The position numbers were made by a program, and so were the translations under genes. From Isotricha intestinalis (Eukaryota; Ciliophora; Litostomatea; Vestibuliferida; Isotrichidae), in assembly GCA_023807065.1 (NCBI GenBank), contig JAJJLU010003612.1, positions 1-45,908 of the forward strand: DNA of 45,908 nucleotides, read 5' to 3'. Below, one piece after another: positions 37,647 to 45,908 of the stretch (the first letter of the stretch is position 1; every line of letters starts with the position of its first letter). The notes below the pieces were generated by a model. That model saw only the letters and a program-made list of their open reading frames with translations. It was not told where the DNA came from and ran no database searches.

Positions 37647-39575
37647 TTAAAATTCTTTTTTTATTCCTTCATCAAAATCATCTTCTTTAATACTTAAATT
37701 AAATATATCTTCCTTAGCAAATTTTAACATACTTTCTTTAAATTGTTGAAAATTAAATTCTTCATTTCCATTTTTTTGAATTTCATTCATTAATTCAATA
37801 ATAACTTTATCATCATCATTTTTTTTAATACCTAAAACTTCTTTAATTTCACTTAAACTAATAGAACCATTTTTATCTAAATCAAACATATCAAAAGCAG
37901 TTTTTAAATTAATATCAGTAAATAAATTTTCTTTTGAAATTGTTGCTCTTATAAATTCTTCATATTCAATATATCCATTATTATCAAAATCTATTGAATT
38001 CATTATTTTATTTAATTGTTCTTTATTTATTTTAATTCCTGAAATTTTATAAGCTTGCATCAATTCTTCTTTTGATAATTTTCCATCTAAATTTTTATCT
38101 ATTTTATAAAATATTTTCTTTAATTTATCTAATTGACTTTTTTCTGCATAATTATGAGATAAAAATGTTAAAACAGCTTGATAAAATTTTGAATGTTTTG
38201 AAAAATTTTTTAATGATATTAAAACTTCTTTTAAATCTATATTTTCTCTATATATATTATTGGGATCTATATTTGCAAAAAAAGAATGATTTAAAGCTTC
38301 TTCAGCTGAAATTCTTTTATTTTTATCATATATTAAACATTTTCTAATTAAGTCTTTAGCTTCATTTGAAATTTTTTCAAATATTGGAATAGTAAAATCT
38401 ATTTTATTTGGATTTAATATTTTTTCAATTATTTCATTTTCTGTTTTTCCCATAAAAGGAAATTTACCAGTTAATAATAAATAAAATATTATTCCACATG
38501 ACCATATATCACATTTTTCATTGTAGTTATTTAATAAAACTTCTGGGGAACAATATGCTAAAGTTCCTATTGTATCTTCAAAATTTTTTTTATATGTTGT
38601 AAATATTCGAGAACAACCAAAATCGATTAATTTTAATTCAAAATTCTTCATTTCTTCATTTAAATTTTTTTCATTTTCATCTTCTTTAATTTTTTTTTTT
38701 ATTTCTTTTATAGAATTATAATTTTCTTCCTTAGTTAAACTTTTAACTAAATCATTTTTTTCATTATTATTATCATTATTATTACAATTCATATTATTTT
38801 CATTTTTAATAATAGAAGCAAAAGATTTTTTTCTTTCATGTCTACTTCTATTAAATTGACTATTATTACTTTGAACAACATTATCTTCATCGAAAATAGA
38901 ATCAACCATAATATTTTCTAATTTTAAATCTCCATGAATGACTTTTTTAGAATGCAAATATCTAACAGCATTAAAAATTTGAAACATTAGTAACTTAGTA
39001 ATATATTCACTGAAAAATTTAATTTTATGTAATTTTTCATTTAAATCTCCTTCACTGCAAAATTCATTAACAATATAGAAATTATTATCATCAATATAGA
39101 ACTCGAACATTTTAATAATATGAGGATGATCTAATCTTTTCAAAATATTAATTTCTTGAATTATATCATCATTACTAAAACCTGGTTTAGAATAATTTTT
39201 AGGAATAACTTTAATAGATCTAATATTACCAGTAACTTTATGCACAACTTTAAAAACATGACCAAAAGAGCCATGTCCTAAACTTTTAATAACAGTATAA
39301 TTTAAATTTGGATCTCCTATTTGTTTCCTTATTACATTAGATGTTCCTATTGGAAGACTCTGTAATGATGTTAAAGGCGGAGACTTTCGAGATGATGGAA
39401 AATTTATTTCATTTGAAGGAATTGTCTTTGAACGAAGTGAATTTGATAATATTAAGTGAGATGGATATTCCATTTCAGGAAGAATAAATTGATCTTTTAT
39501 TGAATAATTTTGCTGCTCTTTTTCTAATAAATCTGAGGAATTGATACAACAAAATTTATCTATTCCCATTCCCAT
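37647..39575 (-). CDS. Calcium-dependent protein kinase (CDPK) with atypical HGD catalytic loop
   Basis: The product is 642 residues. A variable N-terminus starts MGMGIDKFCC, which suggests Gly2 myristoylation and Cys9/10 palmitoylation. The kinase domain is about 93-433: glycine loop GHGSFGHV (100-107), Lys122 (SIKVI), catalytic loop HGDLKLEN (214-221), DFG at 318-320 and CSPEVLL. A junction (about 437-480) precedes four EF-hands; the first three have full ligand loops (DKNLDGKLSKEE, DFDNNGYIEYEE, DLDKNGSISLSE) and the fourth is degenerate. About 88 extra residues, Asn- and Lys-rich, sit between the catalytic loop and DFG. The usual HRD arginine is Gly, so activation-loop phosphorylation is probably not the switch; calcium release of the junction is (inference). 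CDPKs occur in plants and alveolates, not in animals or fungi. Confidence 0.94.
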   Translation of the reverse strand: MGMGIDKFCCINSSDLLEKEQQNYSIKDQFILPEMEYPSHLILSNSLRSKTIPSNEINFPSSRKSPPLTSLQSLPIGTSNVIRKQIGDPNLNYTVIKSLGHGSFGHVFKVVHKVTGNIRSIKVIPKNYSKPGFSNDDIIQEINILKRLDHPHIIKMFEFYIDDNNFYIVNEFCSEGDLNEKLHKIKFFSEYITKLLMFQIFNAVRYLHSKKVIHGDLKLENIMVDSIFDEDNVVQSNNSQFNRSRHERKKSFASIIKNENNMNCNNNDNNNEKNDLVKSLTKEENYNSIKEIKKKIKEDENEKNLNEEMKNFELKLIDFGCSRIFTTYKKNFEDTIGTLAYCSPEVLLNNYNEKCDIWSCGIIFYLLLTGKFPFMGKTENEIIEKILNPNKIDFTIPIFEKISNEAKDLIRKCLIYDKNKRISAEEALNHSFFANIDPNNIYRENIDLKEVLISLKNFSKHSKFYQAVLTFLSHNYAEKSQLDKLKKIFYKIDKNLDGKLSKEELMQAYKISGIKINKEQLNKIMNSIDFDNNGYIEYEEFIRATISKENLFTDINLKTAFDMFDLDKNGSISLSEIKEVLGIKKNDDDKVIIELMNEIQKNGNEEFNFQQFKESMLKFAKEDIFNLSIKEDDFDEGIKKEF

Positions 39576-39723
39576 TTTTTTAATTTATTTTTTTTCTTTT
39601 GTATTTAAAATGCTTTTTTTGTTTTTTAATGAAATGAATAAAAATAATAAATATAACAATTAAATAATAAATTTTAATCCATTATACTATAAAATATAAA
39701 AATAAGAAAAAAAGAAAAATATT

Positions 39724-41118
39724 TTATTCAAAAGTTCCTTTAATAAAAGCATCAAGCATAACTTTAGCTTCTTTTCTTTTATCCTGAGGAACCATATGTC
39801 CAGCTCCTTTAACAGTTACAAAAGTGAATCCATAATCATAATCTTGTACCATTCCTGCAATTTGTTTATCACATTTCCATTGTCTCCATTCTTTCTTAAT
39901 ATTTAAATTTAATTTTTCAATCCATCTCAAAGTACCTAAAGTATCAACTGCCATATCTTCAGTTCCAGAGAAAAACCAAACTTTGAAATTTTTTAAATTT
40001 TTCATGTATGTGTCATAAAACCAAAAAGTTTCTCCCCATGGATACTTTATTTGAGCACATTCTGACCATGTAATATTTTTATCAACACCTAATTTTTCTT
40101 TTGTTTCATTATCATTTAAAAAAATTGCCTTTGTTGGATCATCTATACAACTCTCAGGCCAAATTCCATATTCTGGTTCTAAATTTAAGTTTTTTCGAAG
40201 TTGATTTATGAAAGTATATTTAAATGAAGAAAAATATCTTTTTCTTTCATTTTCATCATTCATTGCTTTTTTCTTACAAGGACGATAAATACCATAAATA
40301 TCTAAACCATTTAAAGTTTGTTTAATATCTTTTCTAACTAAATTACATTCATGTGTAACATTATCATTAGAATAATTATTAAAATTTAAATTAATAATAT
40401 CATTATTAAATTTATTTGGAATAGGAACAAAAGGACAAATTCTCTTAAATTTTTCAAATAATTCAATTCCAATTAATCCTCTCCAAAAAGTAAATTCAAC
40501 CATACTTTTTTCTACATCAACACTTTGCAAAGTGAGTCCATTTCCAACTAAAATTCCTTTTAAATTAATATTAGAAGAAGTATCATTTAAAATAGCACTT
40601 GCAATATAAGGAACATAAATTCCAGCATAACTTTCTCCTGCAATATAAAAATCATTACTAATATATTCCTTAAATTCCTCATTAAAGAATTGATCAATTG
40701 CAACTTTTAATCCTTTAGAACTTTTCAAATCATCCCAAGTAAAATTTGCTGTTTCTGTTTTTGAAAAACCAACTCCAGCAGGTTGTTCAATAAAGAGAAT
40801 ACTAGCATTTAAATTCCAAGAATAAGGATTAATACTGAAATTTCCACTATAATAATCACTAGTAACAGGACCCAATTCATCAAGGAGTCCTGTTAAGGAG
40901 GAACATCCTGGACCGCCATTTAACCACAGGATTAATGGGTCTGAGGATGGAGTTGATTGAGATGGAGTAAATATGTAGAATAATTCATTTTTTTCTATAT
41001 CTGTCTTTAGATATCCTGAATATATTGGATGGGTATAATTAGGAAACAAGTCTTTTACTTCAGTTTTTGATGATAAGGTTATTTGTACAAGAAATAACAG
41101 GAAGAGGGAGAAAGTCAT
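39724..41118 (-). CDS. Serine carboxypeptidase (S10 family)
   Basis: The product is 464 residues, a typical family length. The N-terminus MTFSLFLLFLVQITLSS is a signal peptide. The oxyanion region is LWLNGGPGCSSLTGL (about 65-78), the nucleophile is Ser163 in GESYAGIYVP, and the acid and base are Asp388 (SGTEDMAVDT) and His441 (GAGHMVPQDKR). Several N-glycosylation sequons are present. S10 enzymes remove C-terminal residues from peptides in lysosomes or food vacuoles at acid pH, which would suit a phagotroph. It starts 318 bases from the divergent EML-like gene, with an ncRNA candidate in between. Confidence 0.96.
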   Translation of the reverse strand: MTFSLFLLFLVQITLSSKTEVKDLFPNYTHPIYSGYLKTDIEKNELFYIFTPSQSTPSSDPLILWLNGGPGCSSLTGLLDELGPVTSDYYSGNFSINPYSWNLNASILFIEQPAGVGFSKTETANFTWDDLKSSKGLKVAIDQFFNEEFKEYISNDFYIAGESYAGIYVPYIASAILNDTSSNINLKGILVGNGLTLQSVDVEKSMVEFTFWRGLIGIELFEKFKRICPFVPIPNKFNNDIINLNFNNYSNDNVTHECNLVRKDIKQTLNGLDIYGIYRPCKKKAMNDENERKRYFSSFKYTFINQLRKNLNLEPEYGIWPESCIDDPTKAIFLNDNETKEKLGVDKNITWSECAQIKYPWGETFWFYDTYMKNLKNFKVWFFSGTEDMAVDTLGTLRWIEKLNLNIKKEWRQWKCDKQIAGMVQDYDYGFTFVTVKGAGHMVPQDKRKEAKVMLDAFIKGTFE

Positions 41119-41436
41119 TTTTTTTTATGTTTTTTTTAATTGTTTTTTCTATTTTTAACAATTTTTTTTGTTTAACCATAAATTTTTTCAATTGATGGAT
41201 TTTAATTATTTAATGTAATTTTAAAATTTGCATCAGTAGAAGGTAATCCGGCCTGAGCGTGTGATTACTGATTGATGACTATGGCCTGGGGCAGGAAATA
41301 AATGTCTGAAACATGGCCTTGGAATAGAAACTCTGCAAATTTCTATTTCAATCTGATTTTAGAAATTCTAATAAAAACCTATTAAAAATCCTTTAAAAAT
41401 GTCTCAAAAAAAAAAACTTAAAAAAAAATAAAAAAA
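41119..41436. promoter_or_regulatory. Divergent intergenic region containing the ncRNA island
   Basis: This 318-base gap between divergent genes holds T-rich leader sequence next to the carboxypeptidase start, the GC-rich island at 41224-41342, and about 90 bases of A+T sequence before the EML-like ATG. The promoters of both genes and of any RNA must share it. Confidence 0.4.
41224..41342 (+). ncRNA. Candidate structured ncRNA (C/D-box, U3-like motifs)
   Basis: The 100 bases 41231-41330 contain 45 G+C, against roughly one fifth or less around them, and no open frame. The island is closed by a perfect 9-bp inverted repeat, AAATTTGCA (41224-41232) with TGCAAATTT (41334-41342). Inside are CCTGAGCGTG (41252-41261), identical to the box B core of U3 snoRNA; TTGATGAC (41272-41279), a box C; and GTCTGA (41304-41309), a box D, in that order on the plus strand. 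Competing internal stems exist: ATCAGTA/TACTGAT and GTAATC/GATTAC. U3's 5' domain (box A) is not visible upstream, so a divergent U3, another C/D snoRNA or a different RNA are all possible. Strand is inferred from the box order. Confidence 0.6.
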
Positions 41437-43578
41437 ATGGGTTGTGGAGGTATTCGTTCTTCTAAATTAACAAAAGACAACGAATTTTATAAAGAAGCAA
41501 TGGGATTCCGTCAGAACAACTTAAAAGGAATTCGTATAGACGATGATTTTACAGCTACAGAGTCATTAACATCATACCAAATAGATAATATGAATATTCA
41601 ATTTGAGAATTATAACCACGGTGATGAATCAGCAGCAGTAAAACCATGGCTAGAAACGATAGTATGTCCGGAAGTATTATTTGAGGAAGATTTAAATTAT
41701 CCAAAATATAAATTATCAATAGAACACGTATTCGGTCTTAGATTAGAAGACACAAGAGACGCTCTTTATTTTCTTTCAAAAGATGAACTCCTTTATATAA
41801 GTTCAGGAAATGCAGTAATTCAAAATATGGATGATTATAGTCAAATAATTTTCGGTGGTTTTGAAGTGGAATCAGAGAAAGAATGTCATGATAATGTAAT
41901 AACTTCCATTGCTTTCTTTAAAAGTGATGTTTCCTTAGTAGCCACTGGACAAAGAGGAATTAAACCTAAAATCCTTATTTGGAGTCCTGTGGATCCTTCT
42001 GTTGTCTTCTGCTCTTTCCAACAACCAAAAGGAAGTAAGGAAGTCTCTTCTCTTGCTTTCGATAAAGATGGTAGGTATGTGGCTTCACTTGGAAAAGATG
42101 AAAATAATACATTCTTTATTTGGGACCTTAGAACTAAGGAATTATATTGGAGTTGTCAAACTGGAAGCAAAGATTTTTTGTTAGATATTTTTTTTAACCC
42201 TTTTAATAATAATTTGTGTCTTTGTGGTGTTAATAAAATTATTTTCGGATATATTGATAATAAAGTTTATAAAAATGTTTATAAAAAAAATAATCAGGAA
42301 ATGTGTATTTTTACTAAAGCATGTTATGTGAGAGATAAATATTGGTTTGTTGGAAATGATAGAGGAGAAATTTATGTTTATCAAAAAGATAAGGATGAAC
42401 CTTATTATATTAAAAAAATATCTAAAGGTTCTATACAGTGTATGAAATATAATGAAAAATTTAAAAAAATTTATATTAGTGATTCATTAAATTATCTATA
42501 TACATTTAACGACCATTATGAATTTGATTTAATTGAAAAATTCCAAATGAATTCAATAATAAAATCCCTTGATGTTAATGAAGATGAAGATTTAGTAATG
42601 GGATTAAAAAACGGTGATATAATAATAAAACATTTAAAAGATATTATAAAAAGAGAAGAAATATTTCTTCAAAGTCATAGTGAAGGTCAAATAGGTGGAT
42701 TAGCCTTTGTTCCAGATTCTAGAGTATTAACATCTGGATTAGATAATAAAATATTATTATATAATTTAAGAAGTAAGAAATGTGAAAGTATGGGAAAAAT
42801 TAATGCTTTTAATCCATATGAAAAAGATCAAAAAAATCCAAATTCTCCAGTTAAATTTCAAGATAAACATAAATCACTTACAATAGCATATGAAGAAAAT
42901 AAAGGACATGTTGCAGTAGGTATAAATAATGGAAAAGTTTCAATAAGAAAAGGAATAAAAGATTTAAATATAAGGGTGGTAGAAGATATTCCAATAGGAA
43001 AAAAAGCAATATTAGAATTAAAATATACAAATTATGGAGATGTATTAATAGCAAGTACATTAAGTCAAGAAGTAGGATTATTAAATCCAAATAATCGTTA
43101 TTCATTAGATAAATTAATATCATTAGATTATTGTTTAATAACATTTGATTTTGATTCAACATATAAATATTTACAAGCAGTATCAAATGATAATAGATAT
43201 ATATTTATAAATATGGATAAATTTAGAGTAACAAATGATACTTCATTTGTTAAAAATGCAGAATGGCCAAATTTAACTTGTAAATTTGGATTTACTGTTC
43301 AAGGTATTTATTTAGGTTCTACTGATCCTGATTATATTTCCAGTGTAGCAAGAGCTAATTCTAGACATTTAATGTGTGCTGGAAAATTCGATTTCAAATT
43401 AAATTTAATGAATTATCCTACTATTCAAGATGGACCCAAATATTATAGTTATGTTGGACATTCTGGAAAAATTAGAAGAATTATTTGGACTCCTGAAGAT
43501 GATAAAATTTTAACTATTGCTGAAAATGATCAAAGTCTTATTTTATGGAATGTTGAAGAAGAAAAAGAAGATTTTTAA
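41437..43578 (+). CDS. EML/EMAP-like WD40 protein with acylated N-terminus
   Basis: The product is 713 residues. After an N-terminal arm, residues about 92-115 (LSIEHVFGLRLEDTRDALYFL) match the entry strand of EMAP-like proteins (LEHVYGYRGHDTR type), followed by two tandem WD40 propellers to the end. Clear blades include VATGQRGIKPKILIWSP, ASLGKDENNTFFIWDLR, LTSGLDNKILLYNLR and the final ILTIAENDQSLILWNVEEE. EML proteins bind tubulin and stabilise microtubules. The chain begins MGCGGIRSSK, a strong predicted myristoylation and palmitoylation signal, so it may link microtubules to a membrane such as the cortex or cilium (inference). Codons in the first 500 bases are less A+T-biased than most genes here, as in highly expressed genes. 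Confidence 0.9.
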   Translation: MGCGGIRSSKLTKDNEFYKEAMGFRQNNLKGIRIDDDFTATESLTSYQIDNMNIQFENYNHGDESAAVKPWLETIVCPEVLFEEDLNYPKYKLSIEHVFGLRLEDTRDALYFLSKDELLYISSGNAVIQNMDDYSQIIFGGFEVESEKECHDNVITSIAFFKSDVSLVATGQRGIKPKILIWSPVDPSVVFCSFQQPKGSKEVSSLAFDKDGRYVASLGKDENNTFFIWDLRTKELYWSCQTGSKDFLLDIFFNPFNNNLCLCGVNKIIFGYIDNKVYKNVYKKNNQEMCIFTKACYVRDKYWFVGNDRGEIYVYQKDKDEPYYIKKISKGSIQCMKYNEKFKKIYISDSLNYLYTFNDHYEFDLIEKFQMNSIIKSLDVNEDEDLVMGLKNGDIIIKHLKDIIKREEIFLQSHSEGQIGGLAFVPDSRVLTSGLDNKILLYNLRSKKCESMGKINAFNPYEKDQKNPNSPVKFQDKHKSLTIAYEENKGHVAVGINNGKVSIRKGIKDLNIRVVEDIPIGKKAILELKYTNYGDVLIASTLSQEVGLLNPNNRYSLDKLISLDYCLITFDFDSTYKYLQAVSNDNRYIFINMDKFRVTNDTSFVKNAEWPNLTCKFGFTVQGIYLGSTDPDYISSVARANSRHLMCAGKFDFKLNLMNYPTIQDGPKYYSYVGHSGKIRRIIWTPEDDKILTIAENDQSLILWNVEEEKEDF

Positions 43579-43999
43579 AAAAATAGTTTTTTTTAAAATT
43601 TTTTTTTACTTTTTTTAATATCGAATTTATTTAAATCTTTTTTTAATTTGTTTTTGAAAGTATCTTTCCATATTTATTTTTATCATTAAAATAAAATTTT
43701 CTTTTTCCTCCTCTTTTATCATCTTTCCATTCAAAATTTATTTTCTATAATTATAATTAATTTATTTTTACATTTATTAAATTTCAATTAAACACTGAAA
43801 ATATTAATATTAAATTCAAAGATTTTCAATATCAATATTAGAAAATAAAATAATTTAAATAGCAATTTTACAAAATAATTATAACCTTATGCATATATTT
43901 ACAAATAGATAAAAACTTTTTTATAAATCAAATTATTTATTTTGGAAAATAAATATATAAGTTAATTTATAATAAATTAAATATTTTTAATATATAAAA
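43579..43999. other. Intergenic region before the NTPase gene
   Basis: This 421-base spacer includes a minus-strand exon-like frame (43643-43744; EWKDDKRGGKRKFYF) bounded by a splice-like ATTATAG and a stop, but with no joinable upstream exon. It also holds the 16-mer ATTTCAATTAAACACT (43781-43796), which is found once more upstream of the RanBP9-like gene. The remainder is A+T spacer. Confidence 0.35.
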
Positions 44000-45908
44000 A
44001 TGGATTTATGTATTCAATATGATAAAGATAAATGGATTAACTTAGATTATTTATATAAAACAATAATTGAAAGATATTCAACAAAAAAAAACCTTCATAA
44101 TATTGATTTTAAAATTGATAATATTAATTATAATTTAAATATTTCATTTGGAGTTAATTATGTTAAAATGAATTTTAAAAATAATCCAGAAATTTTTGTA
44201 ATTAAACCTCCTTTAAAAATTTTATTTACATTTAAAAAAAATGAAATAAATATGAACGAAGAAAAAATAATATTTACTTATGCACAATTTTTAAAATATA
44301 TTTCTGAATTTCATTATAAAAATCCTATTATTGTTTATAATCAAAAAGAATATAAAATTGATTATTTAGAGTCTATAAGGAAAGATGACGGAAACATTAA
44401 AGTAATTGAAAAAATGGATAATTCTGAAATTATATTTGCACAAATTCAAAAATTAGAAAAAAAAATCTATGACACAGTATCAATTAAAATATCAGATGTT
44501 TCAAAATATTTTGAATTATATTTAAAAGAAAATCTTAAAACAAAACATTTTAAATTTTATTTTACAGAAAGCAGAATAAATTTTATTGATAAGATTCAAT
44601 CTTTTTTAAAGAAAAAACCTTTAATATTTTTGACTGGACCTCATGGAATTGGTAAGACTGTGTCATTGTTATCTTTAAAATTATTTGAAAACAAAATTGC
44701 AGATAAATTTATTTATTTAAATTTGGAAGTTTTTTCTAAATCTAATAAAGATAAATGGATAGATATTTTTAAATATGAATGTGCGAATATATTTATTAAT
44801 ATTAATGAGTTCAAATTAATATTTGAGGACCAAAAAATTGTTGAATCTAATTCTTTTTATAATTTATTGTATAATTTCATTGATTTAATTCAAAAACTAG
44901 AATATTCAAATAATATTTGTATAATTTTAGATCAATATAAAAAAAGTGACTCTAATCAACCTCTATTAGATGAAATAAAGAAAAAAATAATTCAAATCAA
45001 AAAAATAAAACTTATTGTATGTTCTTCAATCAATGATACTAATGTTAGAGAAGATTTAATAAATAATTTAATTTTAAAAACTCATGTTTCATATAATTAT
45101 AAATATATTACAAATATTTTAGTAAAAATAACAGATGATAATATAAATAATGATTTAGATAATGAGTTTAAATTGTTTTCATATATTCCAAAATATATTA
45201 ATATATTTGAAAAAGAAAAAGAATTAAATTTTGATATCATTGAAAAAAAAATCTCTAATCATATTAGTGAAAAATTATTAAAATTCTGGAAAAAACAATC
45301 TTTAAATGAAATAGATTCAATTACAATAATCTTGGAAAATATTGGAAAATTACTTAGTATAAATGATTTTATGAAAATAAATAAATGCTTTTCTTTTAAG
45401 TATTTTAAAATATATATAATAACAAAAGAAAATTCCAAAGATATTCAAGAAGAAACAGGATATATTTTAGAAGAAATTAATAAATATTATGAGGAAAATG
45501 TATTAATTTGTTTTTGTTTTCCCTTTGTGGAAAATATTTTAATTAATATTAAAAGAAATTCATTTAATAATTATGCTATACAAGCAATAAATACACAAAA
45601 TTTCAGTTCTAAAGGGAATTTATACAAATATAACTTAGCAATATTTTTTCATAATAATATTGGAAAAATCATTTTTTCAGGATTATTTGAAAAAATTACT
45701 TCAATAATTAATATTCATTCTCCTTTTGATATTCTAAAATTAAAAGAGAATAAAAAATCAATAAACAATAAAAATCAGTATTCAGTATATCAGAATACAA
45801 TAAAAAAAATTAATAATTTAAAAATAGATGATGTTGTATTATTTGAATTTGATTTTTTTAGTGTTAAAAGATATGATTTTTTAATTTATATTAAAAAAAA
45901 CAATGGGG
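44000..45908 (+). CDS. P-loop NTPase, Crinkler/RHS-like, partial
   Basis: The frame opens with ATG at 44000 and runs 636 codons to the right edge without a stop, so the C-terminus is missing. Residues 1-190 are an unrecognised N-terminal part. A Walker A motif GPHGIGKT (213-220) and Walker B IILDQYK (308-314) are followed by a sensor-like KLIVCSS about 25 residues on, giving a STAND/AAA-type ATPase. The ILDQYK wording and the late segment VKRYDFLIYIKKNNG (622-636), which could be the first acidic strand of a PD-(D/E)xK nuclease, recall the NTPase-nuclease layout of the Crinkler/RHS superfamily in eukaryotes. That assignment is an inference. Those families are often multicopy, fast-evolving and near chromosome ends. 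Confidence 0.7.
   Translation, partial: MDLCIQYDKDKWINLDYLYKTIIERYSTKKNLHNIDFKIDNINYNLNISFGVNYVKMNFKNNPEIFVIKPPLKILFTFKKNEINMNEEKIIFTYAQFLKYISEFHYKNPIIVYNQKEYKIDYLESIRKDDGNIKVIEKMDNSEIIFAQIQKLEKKIYDTVSIKISDVSKYFELYLKENLKTKHFKFYFTESRINFIDKIQSFLKKKPLIFLTGPHGIGKTVSLLSLKLFENKIADKFIYLNLEVFSKSNKDKWIDIFKYECANIFININEFKLIFEDQKIVESNSFYNLLYNFIDLIQKLEYSNNICIILDQYKKSDSNQPLLDEIKKKIIQIKKIKLIVCSSINDTNVREDLINNLILKTHVSYNYKYITNILVKITDDNINNDLDNEFKLFSYIPKYINIFEKEKELNFDIIEKKISNHISEKLLKFWKKQSLNEIDSITIILENIGKLLSINDFMKINKCFSFKYFKIYIITKENSKDIQEETGYILEEINKYYEENVLICFCFPFVENILINIKRNSFNNYAIQAINTQNFSSKGNLYKYNLAIFFHNNIGKIIFSGLFEKITSIINIHSPFDILKLKENKKSINNKNQYSVYQNTIKKINNLKIDDVVLFEFDFFSVKRYDFLIYIKKNNG

Noticed and set aside
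41224..41342. tRNA, U1, U2, U4, U5, U6, SRP, RNase P or telomerase RNA
   Set aside because: I looked for the T-loop, the U1 5' end, the U2 branch-site sequence, the U5 loop, the U6 ACAGAGA box and ciliate telomere templates; none is present on either strand.
1..45908. Ciliate code with TAA/TAG read as glutamine
   Set aside because: TAA, TAG and TGA all end frames at positions consistent with family lengths, and no conserved domain contains an in-frame stop.
44000..45908. Prokaryotic-type defence ATPase acquired by transfer
   Set aside because: Base composition and codon use match the neighbours, and the motif wording is closer to eukaryotic Crinkler/RHS proteins.

Overview
The window is nuclear DNA from a very A+T-rich unicellular eukaryote. 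I count 28 protein-coding genes, one probable structured non-coding RNA, and no tRNA, rRNA, CRISPR array or recognisable transposon. Genes are packed on both strands, often with 57-200 bases between them. TAA, TAG and TGA all act as stops, so the code looks standard. Six tiny GT-AG introns can be placed (25, 25, 33, 39, 39 and 49 nt) in four genes. A plant/alveolate-type calcium-dependent protein kinase, short introns, many lipid-anchored MGxxx N-termini and long Asn/Lys-rich proteins best fit an alveolate, most likely a ciliate using the standard code (litostome/rumen-ciliate-like). This is inference. An amoeboid or metamonad lineage is not excluded.

Layout. 1-1035: kinesin motor (partial, minus). 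1534-9503: PX-WD40 protein, ZIP metal transporter, HECT ubiquitin ligase, Pol I subunit RPA12, an acylated CAP-like protein and an unknown protein. 9617-11653: small C2H2 zinc-finger protein (Bud20/ZNF593-like), RING/B-box protein and glucosamine-6-phosphate N-acetyltransferase. 11654-12793 is the largest gene-free stretch. 12794-22633: coiled-coil proteins mixed with a RanBP9/10-like SPRY-LisH-CTLH protein, a TLDc protein and a TBC Rab-GAP. 22776-32406: a four-pass membrane protein and Asn-rich proteins, including a 1289-residue protein with a calponin-homology (CH) domain at each end. 32578-43578: a B-box/MORN protein, a Cet1-type mRNA-capping triphosphatase, a tesmin/TSO1-type CXC DNA-binding protein (two exons), a CDPK, a serine carboxypeptidase, a GC-rich ncRNA island and an EML-like WD40 protein. 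44000-end: a P-loop NTPase of Crinkler/RHS-like type, cut by the window edge.

The genes do not form an operon-like system. Recurrent themes are cytoskeleton (kinesin, EML-like, CH protein), ubiquitin (HECT, RING/B-box, RanBP9-like) and membrane/lipid signalling (PX, TBC, CDPK, ZIP). Five unrelated proteins begin MGCxx or MGxxx in a way that predicts N-myristoylation with palmitoylation. The most unusual items are the 119-nt GC-rich island at 41224-41342 with U3-like B, C and D boxes, the micro-introns (one directly after a start codon), the B-box/MORN fusion and the right-edge NTPase.
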